Shown here one piece after another: positions 26,500 to 35,820 of a stretch of DNA of 64,000 bases (positions within the stretch are counted from its first letter, which is position 1; each line of letters begins with the position of its first letter). The translations under genes and the position numbers were made by a program. This DNA is from JAJZKE01 sp963762395 (GTDB lineage Bacteria > Patescibacteriota > Saccharimonadia > Saccharimonadales > UBA4665), in assembly GCA_963762395.1 (NCBI GenBank), contig CAVXKL010000001.1:248001-312000 (forward strand), given 5' to 3'. Below the pieces are notes generated by a model, which did no database searches, was not told where the DNA came from, and saw only the letters and a list, made by a program, of their open reading frames with translations.

Positions 26500-27324
26500 A
26501 TGACAAGTGAAATACTCGGTGGCAGGTTTATAGCTATACATCAAGCTTTTACTGAAACTGAATACGGCCATAAACTCGCTGCTAATATCCGCTATGAGAG
26601 ATACAAACCAAAAAGCGTAAGCAATGAACGATGGGTGGAATTGTTGGGTGCGGACGTTAATAATCTAACCCATTTACAGCTTACATATGGTTTAACAAGA
26701 AGCTTCATCATTCATCAAGATGAAGTTGACCCATCTTATCTTTCAGACCAAGAAAGGCAGACTTTATTGGTTGCAGCTCTTATTCATGATTGGGGCGAGG
26801 CTATGGTGGGTGACCTTTCTTGGGATGAAAAGGATGATAGTGCGGAAGCTAAAGAATCTGCTGCATTTGACGGCAAGTTATCTGACTTTTATCCCGAAGG
26901 CTCTGATGATATAAAGGCTATGATTAAATCAGCCCGCGATGAAATCATATTTAACCCAAAAAGCCGTTTGGGACGATTATTTAATGCAATAGAAAGGGTT
27001 GGCTATATTAGAACAGCCCTGCGTGCCAGTGAGCACGTTATTTCAGGTGACGCACCAGATTGTAAAGAAGGGTTACGTTGGATTGTTGGGGATGTATTCG
27101 GTAATCATATAATCAAAGCTCTTGAATACGCTAATGACTATCCGCCGGTTCATCGGTTTCTGGCAGACCAGGTTGGAAAAATTAATACCGCATTTACAGT
27201 AGTTACAAGTGACGTATTCGCGAACTACAAACCCGAGCAAAGAGGTCAGGAAAAAATTGATTTCATAAATGCCAGATTAGCCTGGGATGAGTGGGCTAAA
27301 TCACAGTCAGCTGATAATTCGTAG
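26500..27324 (+). CDS. HD-domain phosphohydrolase-like protein
   Basis: This is a 274-residue protein with an HD-type metal-binding domain; LIHDWGEAMVGDLSW (about residues 96-110) carries the His-Asp doublet. A preceding helix (THLQLTYGLTRSFIIHQ) could contribute a further metal ligand. Family members cleave phosphomonoesters or nucleotides. Substrate and partners are unknown. TATAGT ends 5 nt before the ATG with no Shine-Dalgarno. Confidence 0.72.
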   Translation: MTSEILGGRFIAIHQAFTETEYGHKLAANIRYERYKPKSVSNERWVELLGADVNNLTHLQLTYGLTRSFIIHQDEVDPSYLSDQERQTLLVAALIHDWGEAMVGDLSWDEKDDSAEAKESAAFDGKLSDFYPEGSDDIKAMIKSARDEIIFNPKSRLGRLFNAIERVGYIRTALRASEHVISGDAPDCKEGLRWIVGDVFGNHIIKALEYANDYPPVHRFLADQVGKINTAFTVVTSDVFANYKPEQRGQEKIDFINARLAWDEWAKSQSADNS

Positions 27325-27478
27325 CGCATTCACAACGGTGAGCCAAGAACATAAGGCTGAAGTTAGGTCCGGTAAGCATACGAGCAACTAGTAAATCAAA
27401 TCCTTACGTGGCTAAGACCATGGCGACGAAAATCAAACGGTGATAAAATTAGAACCTAATACTTGGAGAGCGAAGTAT

Positions 27479-28471
27479 ATGAAAAAGCGCAAATTAGGTG
27501 ACAGTGACTTAGAGGTAAGTGAGATAGCGCTGGGTTCATGGCTGACTTACTCCGGGGGAGTAGCTCATGAGCAAACAGAGGCATGTACAAAAACAGCTTA
27601 CGAAGCAGGCATAAATTTTTTTGATACCGCAAATGCTTACGGTCAAGGCGCATCAGAAGAAGCGTGGGGCAAGATTCTTTCAGCCTATCCACGAGATTCA
27701 TATATCCTGGCAACCAAAGTTTACTTCCCGATGAGCGATACCGATAAAGGTTTATCCGCTGAACAAATCTATAAACAAATTGACAACTCACTTAAGCGGT
27801 TAAGAACAGATCACGTTGATCTTTATCAATGTCATCGATTTGATCCTGATACGCCTATTGAGGAAACTATGGAGGCGCTAACCGAAGTGGTAAAGGCAGG
27901 CAAGGCCAGATATATCGGTTTTAGTGAGTGGACGCCTGATCAGATCCGGGCTGGCATGGCAGTAGCAGACACAACTAAATTCGTATCATCGCAACCCCAA
28001 TACAGTATGCTATGGCGTGGACCAGAGAAAGAAATTTTTAGACTATGTGAAGAAAACGGTATTAGCCAGATTGTCTGGTCGCCGCTTGCCCAAGGAGTTC
28101 TAACCGGAAAATATATGCCAGGCCAGAAGCCACCGGCAGATTCCCGGGCAGCAAATAGCGAGATGAACGGTTTTATTGATCGGTTTATGAAAGACGAGAT
28201 ACTTGAAGCTGTCCAAAAGCTTCGTCCAATTGCCAATGAGGTTGGTTGTAGTATGCCGCAACTAGCATTAGCATGGGTTTTAAGGCGAGGGGAAGTGTCA
28301 TCAGCCATTATAGGGGCATCTCGCCCAGAACAGGTCATACAGAATATTGCAGCCACTGAGATCACGTTGAGCCCAGACATCTTAGAAGCTATTGATGCCG
28401 CATTAGGCGCTGCGGTCGTCTATGAAGACCGGGTAAAAGAACGCGGTAACTCAGTAAAACACAGAGCGTAG
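27479..28471 (+). CDS. aldo/keto reductase
   Basis: This is a 330-residue NAD(P)H-dependent (beta/alpha)8 reductase of the Kv-beta-like AKR group. The catalytic tetrad is D49 (FFDTANAYG), Y54, K80 (ATKVYF) and H119 (YQCHRFD). The C-terminal nucleotide-binding stretch AIIGASRPEQV is intact. I chose the ATG at 27479 because GGAGAG lies 8 nt upstream; the frame is open to 27440. The substrate is probably a small aldehyde, which is inference. Confidence 0.92.
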   Translation: MKKRKLGDSDLEVSEIALGSWLTYSGGVAHEQTEACTKTAYEAGINFFDTANAYGQGASEEAWGKILSAYPRDSYILATKVYFPMSDTDKGLSAEQIYKQIDNSLKRLRTDHVDLYQCHRFDPDTPIEETMEALTEVVKAGKARYIGFSEWTPDQIRAGMAVADTTKFVSSQPQYSMLWRGPEKEIFRLCEENGISQIVWSPLAQGVLTGKYMPGQKPPADSRAANSEMNGFIDRFMKDEILEAVQKLRPIANEVGCSMPQLALAWVLRRGEVSSAIIGASRPEQVIQNIAATEITLSPDILEAIDAALGAAVVYEDRVKERGNSVKHRA

Positions 28472-28617
28472 TTATTTAGATACTATCTAAAAAAATCTCT
28501 TATTAGACCAAGATCCATACTAACAGGCTGAGAAAGGTATGAAACATCAACACCAGCTTGAACCAGATTAGAATGCCAAAAGCAGAATGTTACATGATTA
28601 ATTAAAGTTTTCGCTTG

Positions 28618-29235
28618 TTAGCACTTGGCGGTACTGTAAACGTCGGGAGGGCTATTTCGACCACGTTTTAACTCATAAAAACCGTCATGTTTGCTAAGCT
28701 CAACTAAACTATCCCACAGTTTTACCGATTCGTCCTGATCCGGCAGCTCTTTCAACACTGGGCCGAAGAACCCTGTCTGTCTGCCATCCTCATAGATAAA
28801 TACGATAGTCGGTACACCAATATCTTGACCGACTATTTTAAGGGCTGACTCGCTTGAAGCGATTATCGCTTTATCCAACGATCTGTCGTCAGTAGCCTTA
28901 ATTAAGCTTTTATCTAGGTTAAGTTTCTCAAGAATGGAAGTGATTAACTTATCACTATATTCTTCGCCGTTAAGAAAATGCTGGATACCAAAATTGGTAT
29001 AGAGATCATGCAGGCTAGCGCCTTCTTTTGACGCCGCCATCATGACTCTTACAACTCTGTGGGCCGGCATATGATTGGCATAGGCTTTTTCGCCCTTAAG
29101 TTCGCCATTTTTATACGCTAAACTAAACAGCCGCCAATCAATATCTATATCCCTCTTATTGGAGGACATTAATATCCACCGACTGGTCACCCAGCACCAG
29201 GGGCACGCCGGATCGAAATAAAAAGCAACCTTCAT
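28618..29235 (-). CDS. DsbA-fold mycothiol-dependent nitroreductase-like protein (Rv2466c type)
   Basis: This is a 205-residue thioredoxin-fold protein with an inserted helical domain. The CPWC active site is at residues 11-14 in FDPACPWCWVTSRWIL, nearly as in mycobacterial Rv2466c. The cis-proline region is GVPTIVF, and the FFGPVLKELP and terminal FYELKRGRNSPP segments also match that family. Rv2466c uses mycothiol, which this genome may not make, so the natural thiol partner is open. There is no signal peptide, so it is cytosolic. TATAAT ends 6 nt before the ATG. Confidence 0.85.
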   Translation of the reverse strand: MKVAFYFDPACPWCWVTSRWILMSSNKRDIDIDWRLFSLAYKNGELKGEKAYANHMPAHRVVRVMMAASKEGASLHDLYTNFGIQHFLNGEEYSDKLITSILEKLNLDKSLIKATDDRSLDKAIIASSESALKIVGQDIGVPTIVFIYEDGRQTGFFGPVLKELPDQDESVKLWDSLVELSKHDGFYELKRGRNSPPDVYSTAKC

Positions 29236-29364
29236 GGTTTAATTATATCCCCAACAAACCGAATGAGGCGAATTGGATAGTTATTATCAGAACATATACG
29301 TTACATCGGATAATTCTTTAAACTATTGAATGTTCTAGACTAGCAGGTTAAGCCAAACATAATT

Positions 29365-29400
29365 TTGACATATGTATACATAATAATGTATACTGTAGGC
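29365..29400 (+). promoter_or_regulatory. vapBC promoter with palindromic operator
   Basis: TTGACA (29365-29370) and TATACT (29389-29394) are 18 nt apart. The -10 ends 6 nt before the antitoxin ATG, so the message is probably leaderless. The spacer holds a perfect 12-bp palindrome, TATGTATACATA (29371-29382), and a second half-site ATGTATAC (29386-29393) overlaps the -10. This layout fits autorepression by the toxin-antitoxin complex. Confidence 0.75.
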
Positions 29401-29652
29401 ATGAATAGCATACAATATACTATACGAAATGTTCCCGAAGACTTAGATAAGAAGCTCCGCTTACGATCAAAGAAACGTAGCGAAAGCTTTAATAAAACTT
29501 TAATTCGGGCTCTCAGCGCATCTACTACCCCGGGCTCTAATACCACCGACGACCTGGACTGGTTTTATGGTAGTGGTGGCATTGGCAAAGATGAGCTGCA
29601 AGCCTTTGCGAATCAACGAGTTATTGATCGCTCTGCCTGGAATGCAAAATGA
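29401..29652 (+). CDS. VapB/FitA-type ribbon-helix-helix antitoxin
   Basis: This is an 83-residue antitoxin. The N-terminal ribbon-helix-helix (SIQYTIRNVPEDLDKKLRLRS) binds DNA, and the C-terminal tail is extended and would wrap the toxin. The start is the ATG at 29401, directly behind the promoter; the frame is open to 29365, but that part overlaps the -35/-10. The stop overlaps the toxin start as ATGA. Confidence 0.87.
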   Translation: MNSIQYTIRNVPEDLDKKLRLRSKKRSESFNKTLIRALSASTTPGSNTTDDLDWFYGSGGIGKDELQAFANQRVIDRSAWNAK

Positions 29653-30041
29653 AACTTGCCTTAGACACTAATGCCTATTCCTCTTTGCAGCTTGGCAATG
29701 TCCCTGCATTAAAAAGGATTGTTGACCAAGCCGAAGTGATTATATTGCCATTTATCGTAGACGCAGAACTGAGAGCAGGCTTCTATAAGGGTCAGAAAAA
29801 AGTTGATAACTATAATAAGCTACAGAAGTTTGAGGATCTAGATAGGGTAACATTACTTTGGGCTGATGATCAGACTAACGAGCTATATGCTAGGATATGG
29901 TCTGATCTTTCAATAGCAGGCAAACCTATCCCTACAAATGATGTTTGGATTGCTGCTATTTGCGTACAGCATCAGTTAAATCTGGCTACAAACGATAGCC
30001 ATTTTACTAGCCTACCGTTACTCCAAACTATTTCTTTTTAG
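29649..30041 (+). CDS. VapC-type PIN-domain ribonuclease toxin
   Basis: This is a 130-residue PIN-domain RNase toxin. The four acidic metal ligands are in place: D6 (ALDTNAY), E40 (DAELRAG), D98 (TNDVWIA) and D116 (TNDSHF). Such toxins cleave tRNA or rRNA and are held inactive by VapB. It is coupled to the antitoxin gene by ATGA. Located between the two IS copies, the module could help keep that segment in the genome. Confidence 0.9.
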   Translation: MKLALDTNAYSSLQLGNVPALKRIVDQAEVIILPFIVDAELRAGFYKGQKKVDNYNKLQKFEDLDRVTLLWADDQTNELYARIWSDLSIAGKPIPTNDVWIAAICVQHQLNLATNDSHFTSLPLLQTISF

Positions 30042-30141
30042 CTATAAGATTACATTTCAGAACCAATCGCCGATCCAAAACCATAAGGTTGGGAGTAAGC
30101 TAAGCGACATTCAGGTTACTGGATTTTGTTATAATCCAAGT

Positions 30142-31752
30142 ATGACAAAAACAAAACCATGGTTCTGGGGAGGCGTTGTTTATCAGATATACGTACGAAG
30201 TTTTTATGACACGAACAATGATGGTATAGGGGACCTCAAGGGAGTTATTAATAAGCTTGACTATCTAGCAGATACTCTAGGGGTTAGCGCGATATGGCTA
30301 TGCCCGTTTTATAAATCGCCGATGGTAGATTTTGGTTACGACGTATCAGATTATGAGTCAGTTGACCCTATATTTGGCGATCTAAATGACTTCAAAGAAC
30401 TGCTTGAGAAGGCTCATTCTAAGGGAATAAAGGTCATAATTGACCTAATAGCCAACCATACTTCCGATAGACATCAGTGGTTTATAGAATCAAAGTCTTC
30501 TAAGAATAGCCCCAAGCGTAATTGGTATATTTGGCATAACAGCGAACACGGAAAGCTGCCAAATAATTGGTTGAGCGTATTTGGAGGATCGGCGTGGGAA
30601 TTTGACTCACACACTAACCAATTCTACCTGCATAGTTTTTCAAAACATCAGCCGGACTTAAACTGGAACAATCCGGAAGTCAAAGATGCTATCCAGAACG
30701 TCATGAAATTTTGGCTGAATATCGGTGTTGACGGCTTTAGGGCAGACGCTGTCTACTTTTTATCAAAAGATGAATGGTTCCGTAGTGACCCCCCAAGACT
30801 CAGTCCCTATAACAAAAACAGCGAAGAATACGATGGTTTAATACATAGCCATAGCCGATTTGGGCCACACTTATTTGAGCATTTACGCGACATGACCGAT
30901 ATCCTAGGGGGTTGTTCAGATACTTTCATGGTTATTGAAGCATCGCCAGATGAAGTAATTCCCGGTAAGAACCAAGACATACCCGAGTATCTTAACCTAT
31001 ACAAGCACATTGCGTCTAAACTGTGCGCACCCTTTAATTTTGAGCTGATTCACTTGCCTTGGGATGCTAAGTTCTATAAATCCTTTATAGACAACTTCCA
31101 GGCTAAACTTCACCCGGATTATTTACCCATATATACCCTCGGCAACCATGACAATCCAAGACTTGCCAGCCGGATCGGTGGGAAAGCTACTCCTACCGCT
31201 GCCATGTTGCTCTTATCGCTTCCGGGGCTACCGTTTATTTATTATGGCGAAGAAATAGGCATGAAAGATGTCCAAATTCCAAAGAGTGAACAAAATGATC
31301 CATCACGCTTTGGGGGTAACGGTAGGGACTTGGCCCGCACACCCCTACAATGGAATAAGTCCAGCAACGGCGGCTTTAGCCAGCACGACCCCTGGTTGCC
31401 AGTTGATAAAGATTACCAGGAAAATAATATTGAAACTCAACTTGCTATCTCTAACTCATTACTTAATCTATATAGAGCCTTGATTAAACTGCGCAGTCAA
31501 TCTGAAGCCTTGCATTATGGTAACTACTTACCGCTAGAGATAAATAATAAATCTATCTTTGGATATACGCGTCAGACCAAGACGGAAAAAGTCGCGATTA
31601 TCTTAAACTTTTCCAATAATAGTCAGACCTTTGAATCAACGGGCCTAAAAGGTAAGGTAATTTTATCCACCTATTTAGACAGGAATAATCTAGCCAGCGA
31701 AGATTTAACCGAGCTAAGACCAAATGAGGGTATCATAGTAGACTTTAGCTAA
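30142..31752 (+). CDS. GH13 alpha-glucosidase / oligo-1,6-glucosidase-like enzyme
   Basis: This is a 536-residue retaining alpha-glucosidase of family GH13. The N-terminal VVYQIYVRSFYDTNNDGIGD and the DLIANHTS region are typical (shown in part). The nucleophile is D202 (GFRADAV), the acid/base E266 (VIEASPD) and the third acid D337 (LGNHDNPR). The C-terminal beta domain is intact. It is cytosolic and likely splits glucose from short alpha-glucosides; a trehalose-hydrolase role is possible given otsAB nearby but is not shown. TATAAT ends 6 nt before the ATG. Confidence 0.92.
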   Translation: MTKTKPWFWGGVVYQIYVRSFYDTNNDGIGDLKGVINKLDYLADTLGVSAIWLCPFYKSPMVDFGYDVSDYESVDPIFGDLNDFKELLEKAHSKGIKVIIDLIANHTSDRHQWFIESKSSKNSPKRNWYIWHNSEHGKLPNNWLSVFGGSAWEFDSHTNQFYLHSFSKHQPDLNWNNPEVKDAIQNVMKFWLNIGVDGFRADAVYFLSKDEWFRSDPPRLSPYNKNSEEYDGLIHSHSRFGPHLFEHLRDMTDILGGCSDTFMVIEASPDEVIPGKNQDIPEYLNLYKHIASKLCAPFNFELIHLPWDAKFYKSFIDNFQAKLHPDYLPIYTLGNHDNPRLASRIGGKATPTAAMLLLSLPGLPFIYYGEEIGMKDVQIPKSEQNDPSRFGGNGRDLARTPLQWNKSSNGGFSQHDPWLPVDKDYQENNIETQLAISNSLLNLYRALIKLRSQSEALHYGNYLPLEINNKSIFGYTRQTKTEKVAIILNFSNNSQTFESTGLKGKVILSTYLDRNNLASEDLTELRPNEGIIVDFS

Positions 31753-31917
31753 GACTAAAGAATCCGAGTAATGCATTGGTGGGTTCTAGGGCACAAATAG
31801 CACTTCTGAAATCGATCGAGAACGTTGACTACAATAATATATCCATTGCGAAGTACAACCACTAAGATATGCTATAGCCCTTATGGTTATAGCGAACACT
31901 TATGATAATGTTGGTTT

Positions 31918-32328
31918 ATGGCAACTAATAACCCTGCTCTCGTACCAAAAATTGAAACAGAACTTTGGCTACACTCACCAGCAATGACTGTTGCATGTAT
32001 AGATGTTCGTGGGTTAAAAAGCAAAGTCTTTGAAAATCATCTTTCAAAAGTGATGTTAGAAGTAATTTGGGGAAGTGGCGAAATAGATACACAAGGACTG
32101 GGAACTACTGTGCAGAAAGGTAACGTTGTAACTATTGAGAGGGGAGTACCATATCAATATTCCGGGAAAATGGTTATTCTCGCCACACTTAAGCCTGGTT
32201 TAATCCCCGAGACCCTTCTTGCTGATGATTATTATACCGTCACTGACATAGATGGTGAGGATGTCGTTAAAAGTTGCGATAGAGCTTTTATGCCAGAAAA
32301 TAGAGAAGCTATTATAGGTGCTTTGTGA
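31918..32328 (+). CDS. small cupin-like protein of unknown role
   Basis: This 136-residue protein looks beta-rich, with a VQKGNVVTIERGVPYQYSG run resembling the second half of a cupin barrel. Most metal-binding histidines of cupins are absent, so the assignment is tentative. GATAAT ends 8 nt before the ATG. The short inverted repeat GCTATA...TATAGC lies about 30-50 nt upstream. Function unknown. Confidence 0.55.
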   Translation: MATNNPALVPKIETELWLHSPAMTVACIDVRGLKSKVFENHLSKVMLEVIWGSGEIDTQGLGTTVQKGNVVTIERGVPYQYSGKMVILATLKPGLIPETLLADDYYTVTDIDGEDVVKSCDRAFMPENREAIIGAL

Positions 32329-32432
32329 AGTAAGATAGTAATAACAAAACAAGCTTTTGAAGTTTTGATAATTCGTCAAAAGGAAATGATCCACTTTATG
32401 CAAATGTAACTGAATGTGGTACCGTTTATTTA

Positions 32433-32888
32433 ATGAGTTTTAAACACGGTCCAGAAGTACCATTATTCTGGCATGAAGAGTCTAGTCCTTCTGAGCTAGA
32501 ACGACTTTATCTGATGCAAGGCTTGGCAGTTGGAACCGATAGAATAGCACAAGAGCTGGGTGCATCTCAAAATACCCAAGGCCCTATTTTGCGCATAATG
32601 TTAGGCAAATTAATTGAGGGTGGTCCCAACCTATGCCCTAACCACGTATCTCATCTTCGAAGAATGATAGCTCTAGGACTTCGCGGTCTACCTGATATTG
32701 TGACCCAAGCAGAGGCAGACCAAGAGCTTGTTAGGCTCGCAGAACATACTGTAAGTGGGGAAATAAAGGAATTAAATTCTATCCCAAAAGCTGACGAATT
32801 TCCATATCCCTGGGACATAGCAGTTGAAGATTTATGTAGGCTAGAAATGCGTCAAACAATTGACTCTACACGGTTATTGCAATTTTAA
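32433..32888 (+). CDS. hypothetical protein
   Basis: This is a 151-residue mainly helical, acidic protein I do not recognise. It has a helix-turn-helix-like stretch (GTDRIAQELGASQNTQGPIL) around residues 34-53, but no clear regulator family. There is no signal peptide. Upstream signals are weak (GTACCG about 8 nt before the ATG). Confidence 0.55.
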   Translation: MSFKHGPEVPLFWHEESSPSELERLYLMQGLAVGTDRIAQELGASQNTQGPILRIMLGKLIEGGPNLCPNHVSHLRRMIALGLRGLPDIVTQAEADQELVRLAEHTVSGEIKELNSIPKADEFPYPWDIAVEDLCRLEMRQTIDSTRLLQF

Positions 32889-32945
32889 ACAAATAAATCG
32901 CTACACTTAACCGAATTTTATTTGCTAAGAATATTACTTTTTCGT

Positions 32946-32991
32946 AGTACTTAGTTTTTAACATGCACACCAGTCGAGGCCACAGGTTGAC
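32946..32991 (+). repeat. imperfect 46-bp repeat bracketing the SGNH gene, copy 1
   Basis: It matches 33715-33760 in the same orientation: AGTACTTAGTT and AACATG are identical, CCACA and TTGA follow in register, and the middle is diverged (about 33 of 46 positions agree by eye). It lies 2 nt beyond the stop of the SGNH gene. Confidence 0.5.
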
Positions 32992-32992
32992 A

Positions 32993-33622
32993 CTATAATA
33001 GATTCTTTATCTCGTTAAATATTAAATCATGGCCTTTTTGATTGGGATGCAAGCCATCTTCATATAAATAATTATTTATCCAATCTTCTTTAGCGACTGG
33101 AGTATCTATAAAAGTTATTTTTAGATTGTCGCATAATTCCTTCAACGCACTGTGGAATAAAGTTCTCCTAGAATTAGTGAAGTAAGATTTGCTACCATCA
33201 AAAGGACTAATTTTAGGATTAGTTTTGGCTTCGTCCACAAAACCATCACCAACAAAGATTATTTTGCTACTACTTTTACTTAACAAATCATATAGTTTCT
33301 TTACTTTTGATATGTATTCTTCAACCGTACTGACGTAATTGTTCGGGCTACCTATAGCCTTGGAGTCATTTCCACCTACGCTAACAATGGATATTATCTT
33401 GTCACCACGTCCAAACTGCCTTAACTGTTCTGGAAAGGTTTCTAGAACGAATTCAGTCGCCGCGCCAGACTTAGAAAAATTGTATACTTCATATTTTTCG
33501 CCAACACCACCCCTAGAATACATAAGGTTGTGATAGTGTTGCTTTACTAAGTCACCCCAACCAGTTTTTTCCGCGCCTACGCCGTAGGCAAAACTAGCAC
33601 CTAAAATAAATATCTGTTTCAT
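32993..33622 (-). CDS. SGNH/GDSL-family hydrolase
   Basis: This is a 209-residue SGNH-fold esterase/lipase-type protein. Block I is LGASFAYGVG with nucleophile S10. The block II glycine is in SKSGAAT, block III is VGGND and block V is EDGLHPNQKGH with the catalytic Asp/His pair. There is no clear signal peptide. The substrate could be an acyl ester or acetylated sugar. TATAAT ends 8 nt before the ATG. The gene is flanked by an imperfect direct repeat. Confidence 0.85.
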   Translation of the reverse strand: MKQIFILGASFAYGVGAEKTGWGDLVKQHYHNLMYSRGGVGEKYEVYNFSKSGAATEFVLETFPEQLRQFGRGDKIISIVSVGGNDSKAIGSPNNYVSTVEEYISKVKKLYDLLSKSSSKIIFVGDGFVDEAKTNPKISPFDGSKSYFTNSRRTLFHSALKELCDNLKITFIDTPVAKEDWINNYLYEDGLHPNQKGHDLIFNEIKNLL

Positions 33623-33714
33623 TAACTTCTATTATATCTCAATCTAGCTAAGTTGTAATTTTACATAATAATGGAAACCTGAGATATTTATTGCCTTATC
33701 TTCAGTAACATTTC

Positions 33715-33760
33715 AGTACTTAGTTCCGAACATGTAAGCCATTCCGAGCCACAATTTGAT
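33715..33760 (+). repeat. imperfect 46-bp repeat bracketing the SGNH gene, copy 2
   Basis: This is the partner of 32946-32991, in the same orientation. It lies about 90 bp upstream of the SGNH start and 25 bp before the next plus-strand gene, so the minus-strand gene sits between the two copies like a cassette. Confidence 0.5.
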
Positions 33761-33784
33761 TTTACTACCGTTAGATTATATTAT

Positions 33785-34573
33785 ATGTATATGCGTATAT
33801 ACGATTCCCTTCAGTCCAGACCCGTAGCGCCAGTGCTGGAATCTTGGTTGAAGCAGGAGATTGTAGAATCAGACTCTGGACCAAATAAGTATTTGAGCGG
33901 TATCCCGACGGAAACTGTCCCAGATCTAGATTATCCTATTTTAATTTCTCACTTTTATCTGCCATTTGATGATGAAGGCAACTTTTTATCACAAAAAGTT
34001 AAATCCCACCAAAATAGGATTATTAATTGGTTAAGGGCATACAAAGATGTTCCTGCTTTACGTAAATATGACTTCTTTACTGCTAAAATAGGCTTCAATT
34101 CTTTAATGACTATTTCCGGTTCATTTCGTAAACAATGTATGCTTATGTCCTCAAACGAAGAAGAGTATATGAGCATGAGACACGAACAGGGACCAGCTGG
34201 AGTAGACATAGGGCAACAGGTCGGGCTGGAGCTGGATGGCAATATCCCAGAATTAGATGATCTCGATCCTGAAGTAAGGATAGATTATATAGTCGACAGA
34301 AGTTTGAAGTCTACCGAAATAGGCATACAGTTCCATCGATTCCTTCATGAATGTTTTTACGGGAAAATACAACCTGAGGGCCAACCTCTTGCAGAAGCTG
34401 GGTCTAAACCCGTTACTGCAATGCTCGAAGCTCAGAAAATGTTTATTAGGCTAGTAGTAGCACAGATGGCCGTGGCTGCAAGCTTTAGAGATAATGATCC
34501 CGCCCGTATTCCATTCTTACATCCTATGAATATTTCAGATAATCCAGGTGCTATCTATCCTTTAGCCGCATAA
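33785..34573 (+). CDS. hypothetical protein
   Basis: This is a 262-residue cytosolic-looking protein of unknown family. It has an acidic central stretch (ELDGNIPELDDLDPEVRIDY) and a more helical C-terminal half. An ATG at 33791 (MRIYDS) is an equally good start, since AT-rich TTATATTAT abuts both. No domain could be recognised. Confidence 0.6.
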   Translation: MYMRIYDSLQSRPVAPVLESWLKQEIVESDSGPNKYLSGIPTETVPDLDYPILISHFYLPFDDEGNFLSQKVKSHQNRIINWLRAYKDVPALRKYDFFTAKIGFNSLMTISGSFRKQCMLMSSNEEEYMSMRHEQGPAGVDIGQQVGLELDGNIPELDDLDPEVRIDYIVDRSLKSTEIGIQFHRFLHECFYGKIQPEGQPLAEAGSKPVTAMLEAQKMFIRLVVAQMAVAASFRDNDPARIPFLHPMNISDNPGAIYPLAA

Positions 34574-34619
34574 ACTAGATTATTTTGGTTTATACTTAAT
34601 CCAAGTATTTGGAGAGTAA

Positions 34620-35054
34620 ATGTCAGATAATCAACAAATTGTGCAGCGTATTGCTACTAAAGCGCTTATTATCAATGATAAAGGCCAAATACTTATTCTC
34701 CGCGAGGCAAGTACTTATAGGGAAGGAACTAATGTTGGACGCTATCATTTGCCGGGTGGCAGACTTAATCCAGGCGAAGCCTTTTTAGACGGGTTGAAAC
34801 GAGAAGTTAATGAAGAAACTGGTTTAGAGATAGAAATAGGAAAACCTATTTATGTTGGCGAATGGCGTCCAGTTATCAAAGGCGTGCAAAATCAAATAGT
34901 AGCTATCTTCTTTATTTGTAAGCCACTGACAAAAGAAGTGAGACTAAGTGAAGAACATGATGATTATAAATGGGTACTACCAAGTGAAGTTGGTAAGTAC
35001 GACATCATGTCGCCTGAAGATAAAGTGATAGAAGAATATGTTAATTCTAGTTAA
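34620..35054 (+). CDS. NUDIX hydrolase
   Basis: This is a 144-residue single-domain NUDIX protein. The box GGRLNPGEAFLDGLKREVNEETG fits the consensus with the REVNEE glutamates. It probably cleaves a nucleoside diphosphate derivative; the substrate is not known. It has a leadered promoter (TATACT near 34591) and GGAGAG 4 nt before the ATG. It is the second of four NUDIX-type genes in the island. Confidence 0.9.
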   Translation: MSDNQQIVQRIATKALIINDKGQILILREASTYREGTNVGRYHLPGGRLNPGEAFLDGLKREVNEETGLEIEIGKPIYVGEWRPVIKGVQNQIVAIFFICKPLTKEVRLSEEHDDYKWVLPSEVGKYDIMSPEDKVIEEYVNSS

Positions 35055-35127
35055 GTTAAACTCTATAAGCGTTTAAGGCTAAACGCAATTTGATTATTAG
35101 CCATTGTTGTGTTATGATATATAACAA

Positions 35128-35820
35128 ATGACGGAGTCACTTGATAGTCCTCAAGCTATCATACTGGGAGGCGGAATAGGCAAAACAGCTGATGGCCAAA
35201 CAGTGTTGTCGTTAAACTCGCTAGCCCGTGTTGATCGAGCCATTGAGCTTCATAGATCAAACCCTCTGGCTTTTGACCGACAAGGTGGTGTTATTGTATG
35301 TACTGGTAATGCATCGCTGCTTAGTGAGGAAGTGTACTCTCGGAGCGAAGCTTCTCTTGTAGCTGACTTGCTTTTGGATGCTGAGATCCCGGTTAGGCTA
35401 ATCGAAACAGAAGAAGTTTCCCATAACACACTTACTAATTTCTTGAATAATAGCGAGCTGTTAGATGATAAAGCTAGAGAGTTTAACGGTGATTCTGAGC
35501 CCGTACTGAGCGTCGTTACACAGTCCTGGCATTATCGACCACGAGCCCATTTTCTTGGCAGTATAACCCTAGATAGACCGATGCAAAATGCAGTTGCAAC
35601 TGGAGAAGCGGATCTACGGAGAAGGGCTCAGGAAGTTGCTTTATATTCAGGATACCGTCTCCTGCTATCTGGTATTCGGGCAGGAGACAGAGATGCCATT
35701 AGTCAACGATCAGAAGAGGCAAGGAGAATAGTTAATTTGCTCAAATCACTGATTGTCAAGGACCCCAAATTTCGGACACCTTTGTCTACAAGCTCACAGC
35801 TGTTAACTGAACTTGCTTAG
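35128..35820 (+). pseudogene. YdcF/DUF218-like gene with 3' end cut by IS copy 2
   Basis: The frame encodes about 209 native residues followed by 21 from the IS end (from 35754). The native part has the DUF218 pattern: AIILGGGIGKT at the N-terminus, VIVCTGN, SEASLVADLLLDAEIPV, VSHNTLTNF and VVTQSWHYRPRA. Family members act on envelope or vancomycin-type pathways or bind S-adenosylmethionine. The loss may be limited to the last helix, so activity could survive. GATATA ends 6 nt before the ATG. Confidence 0.75.
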
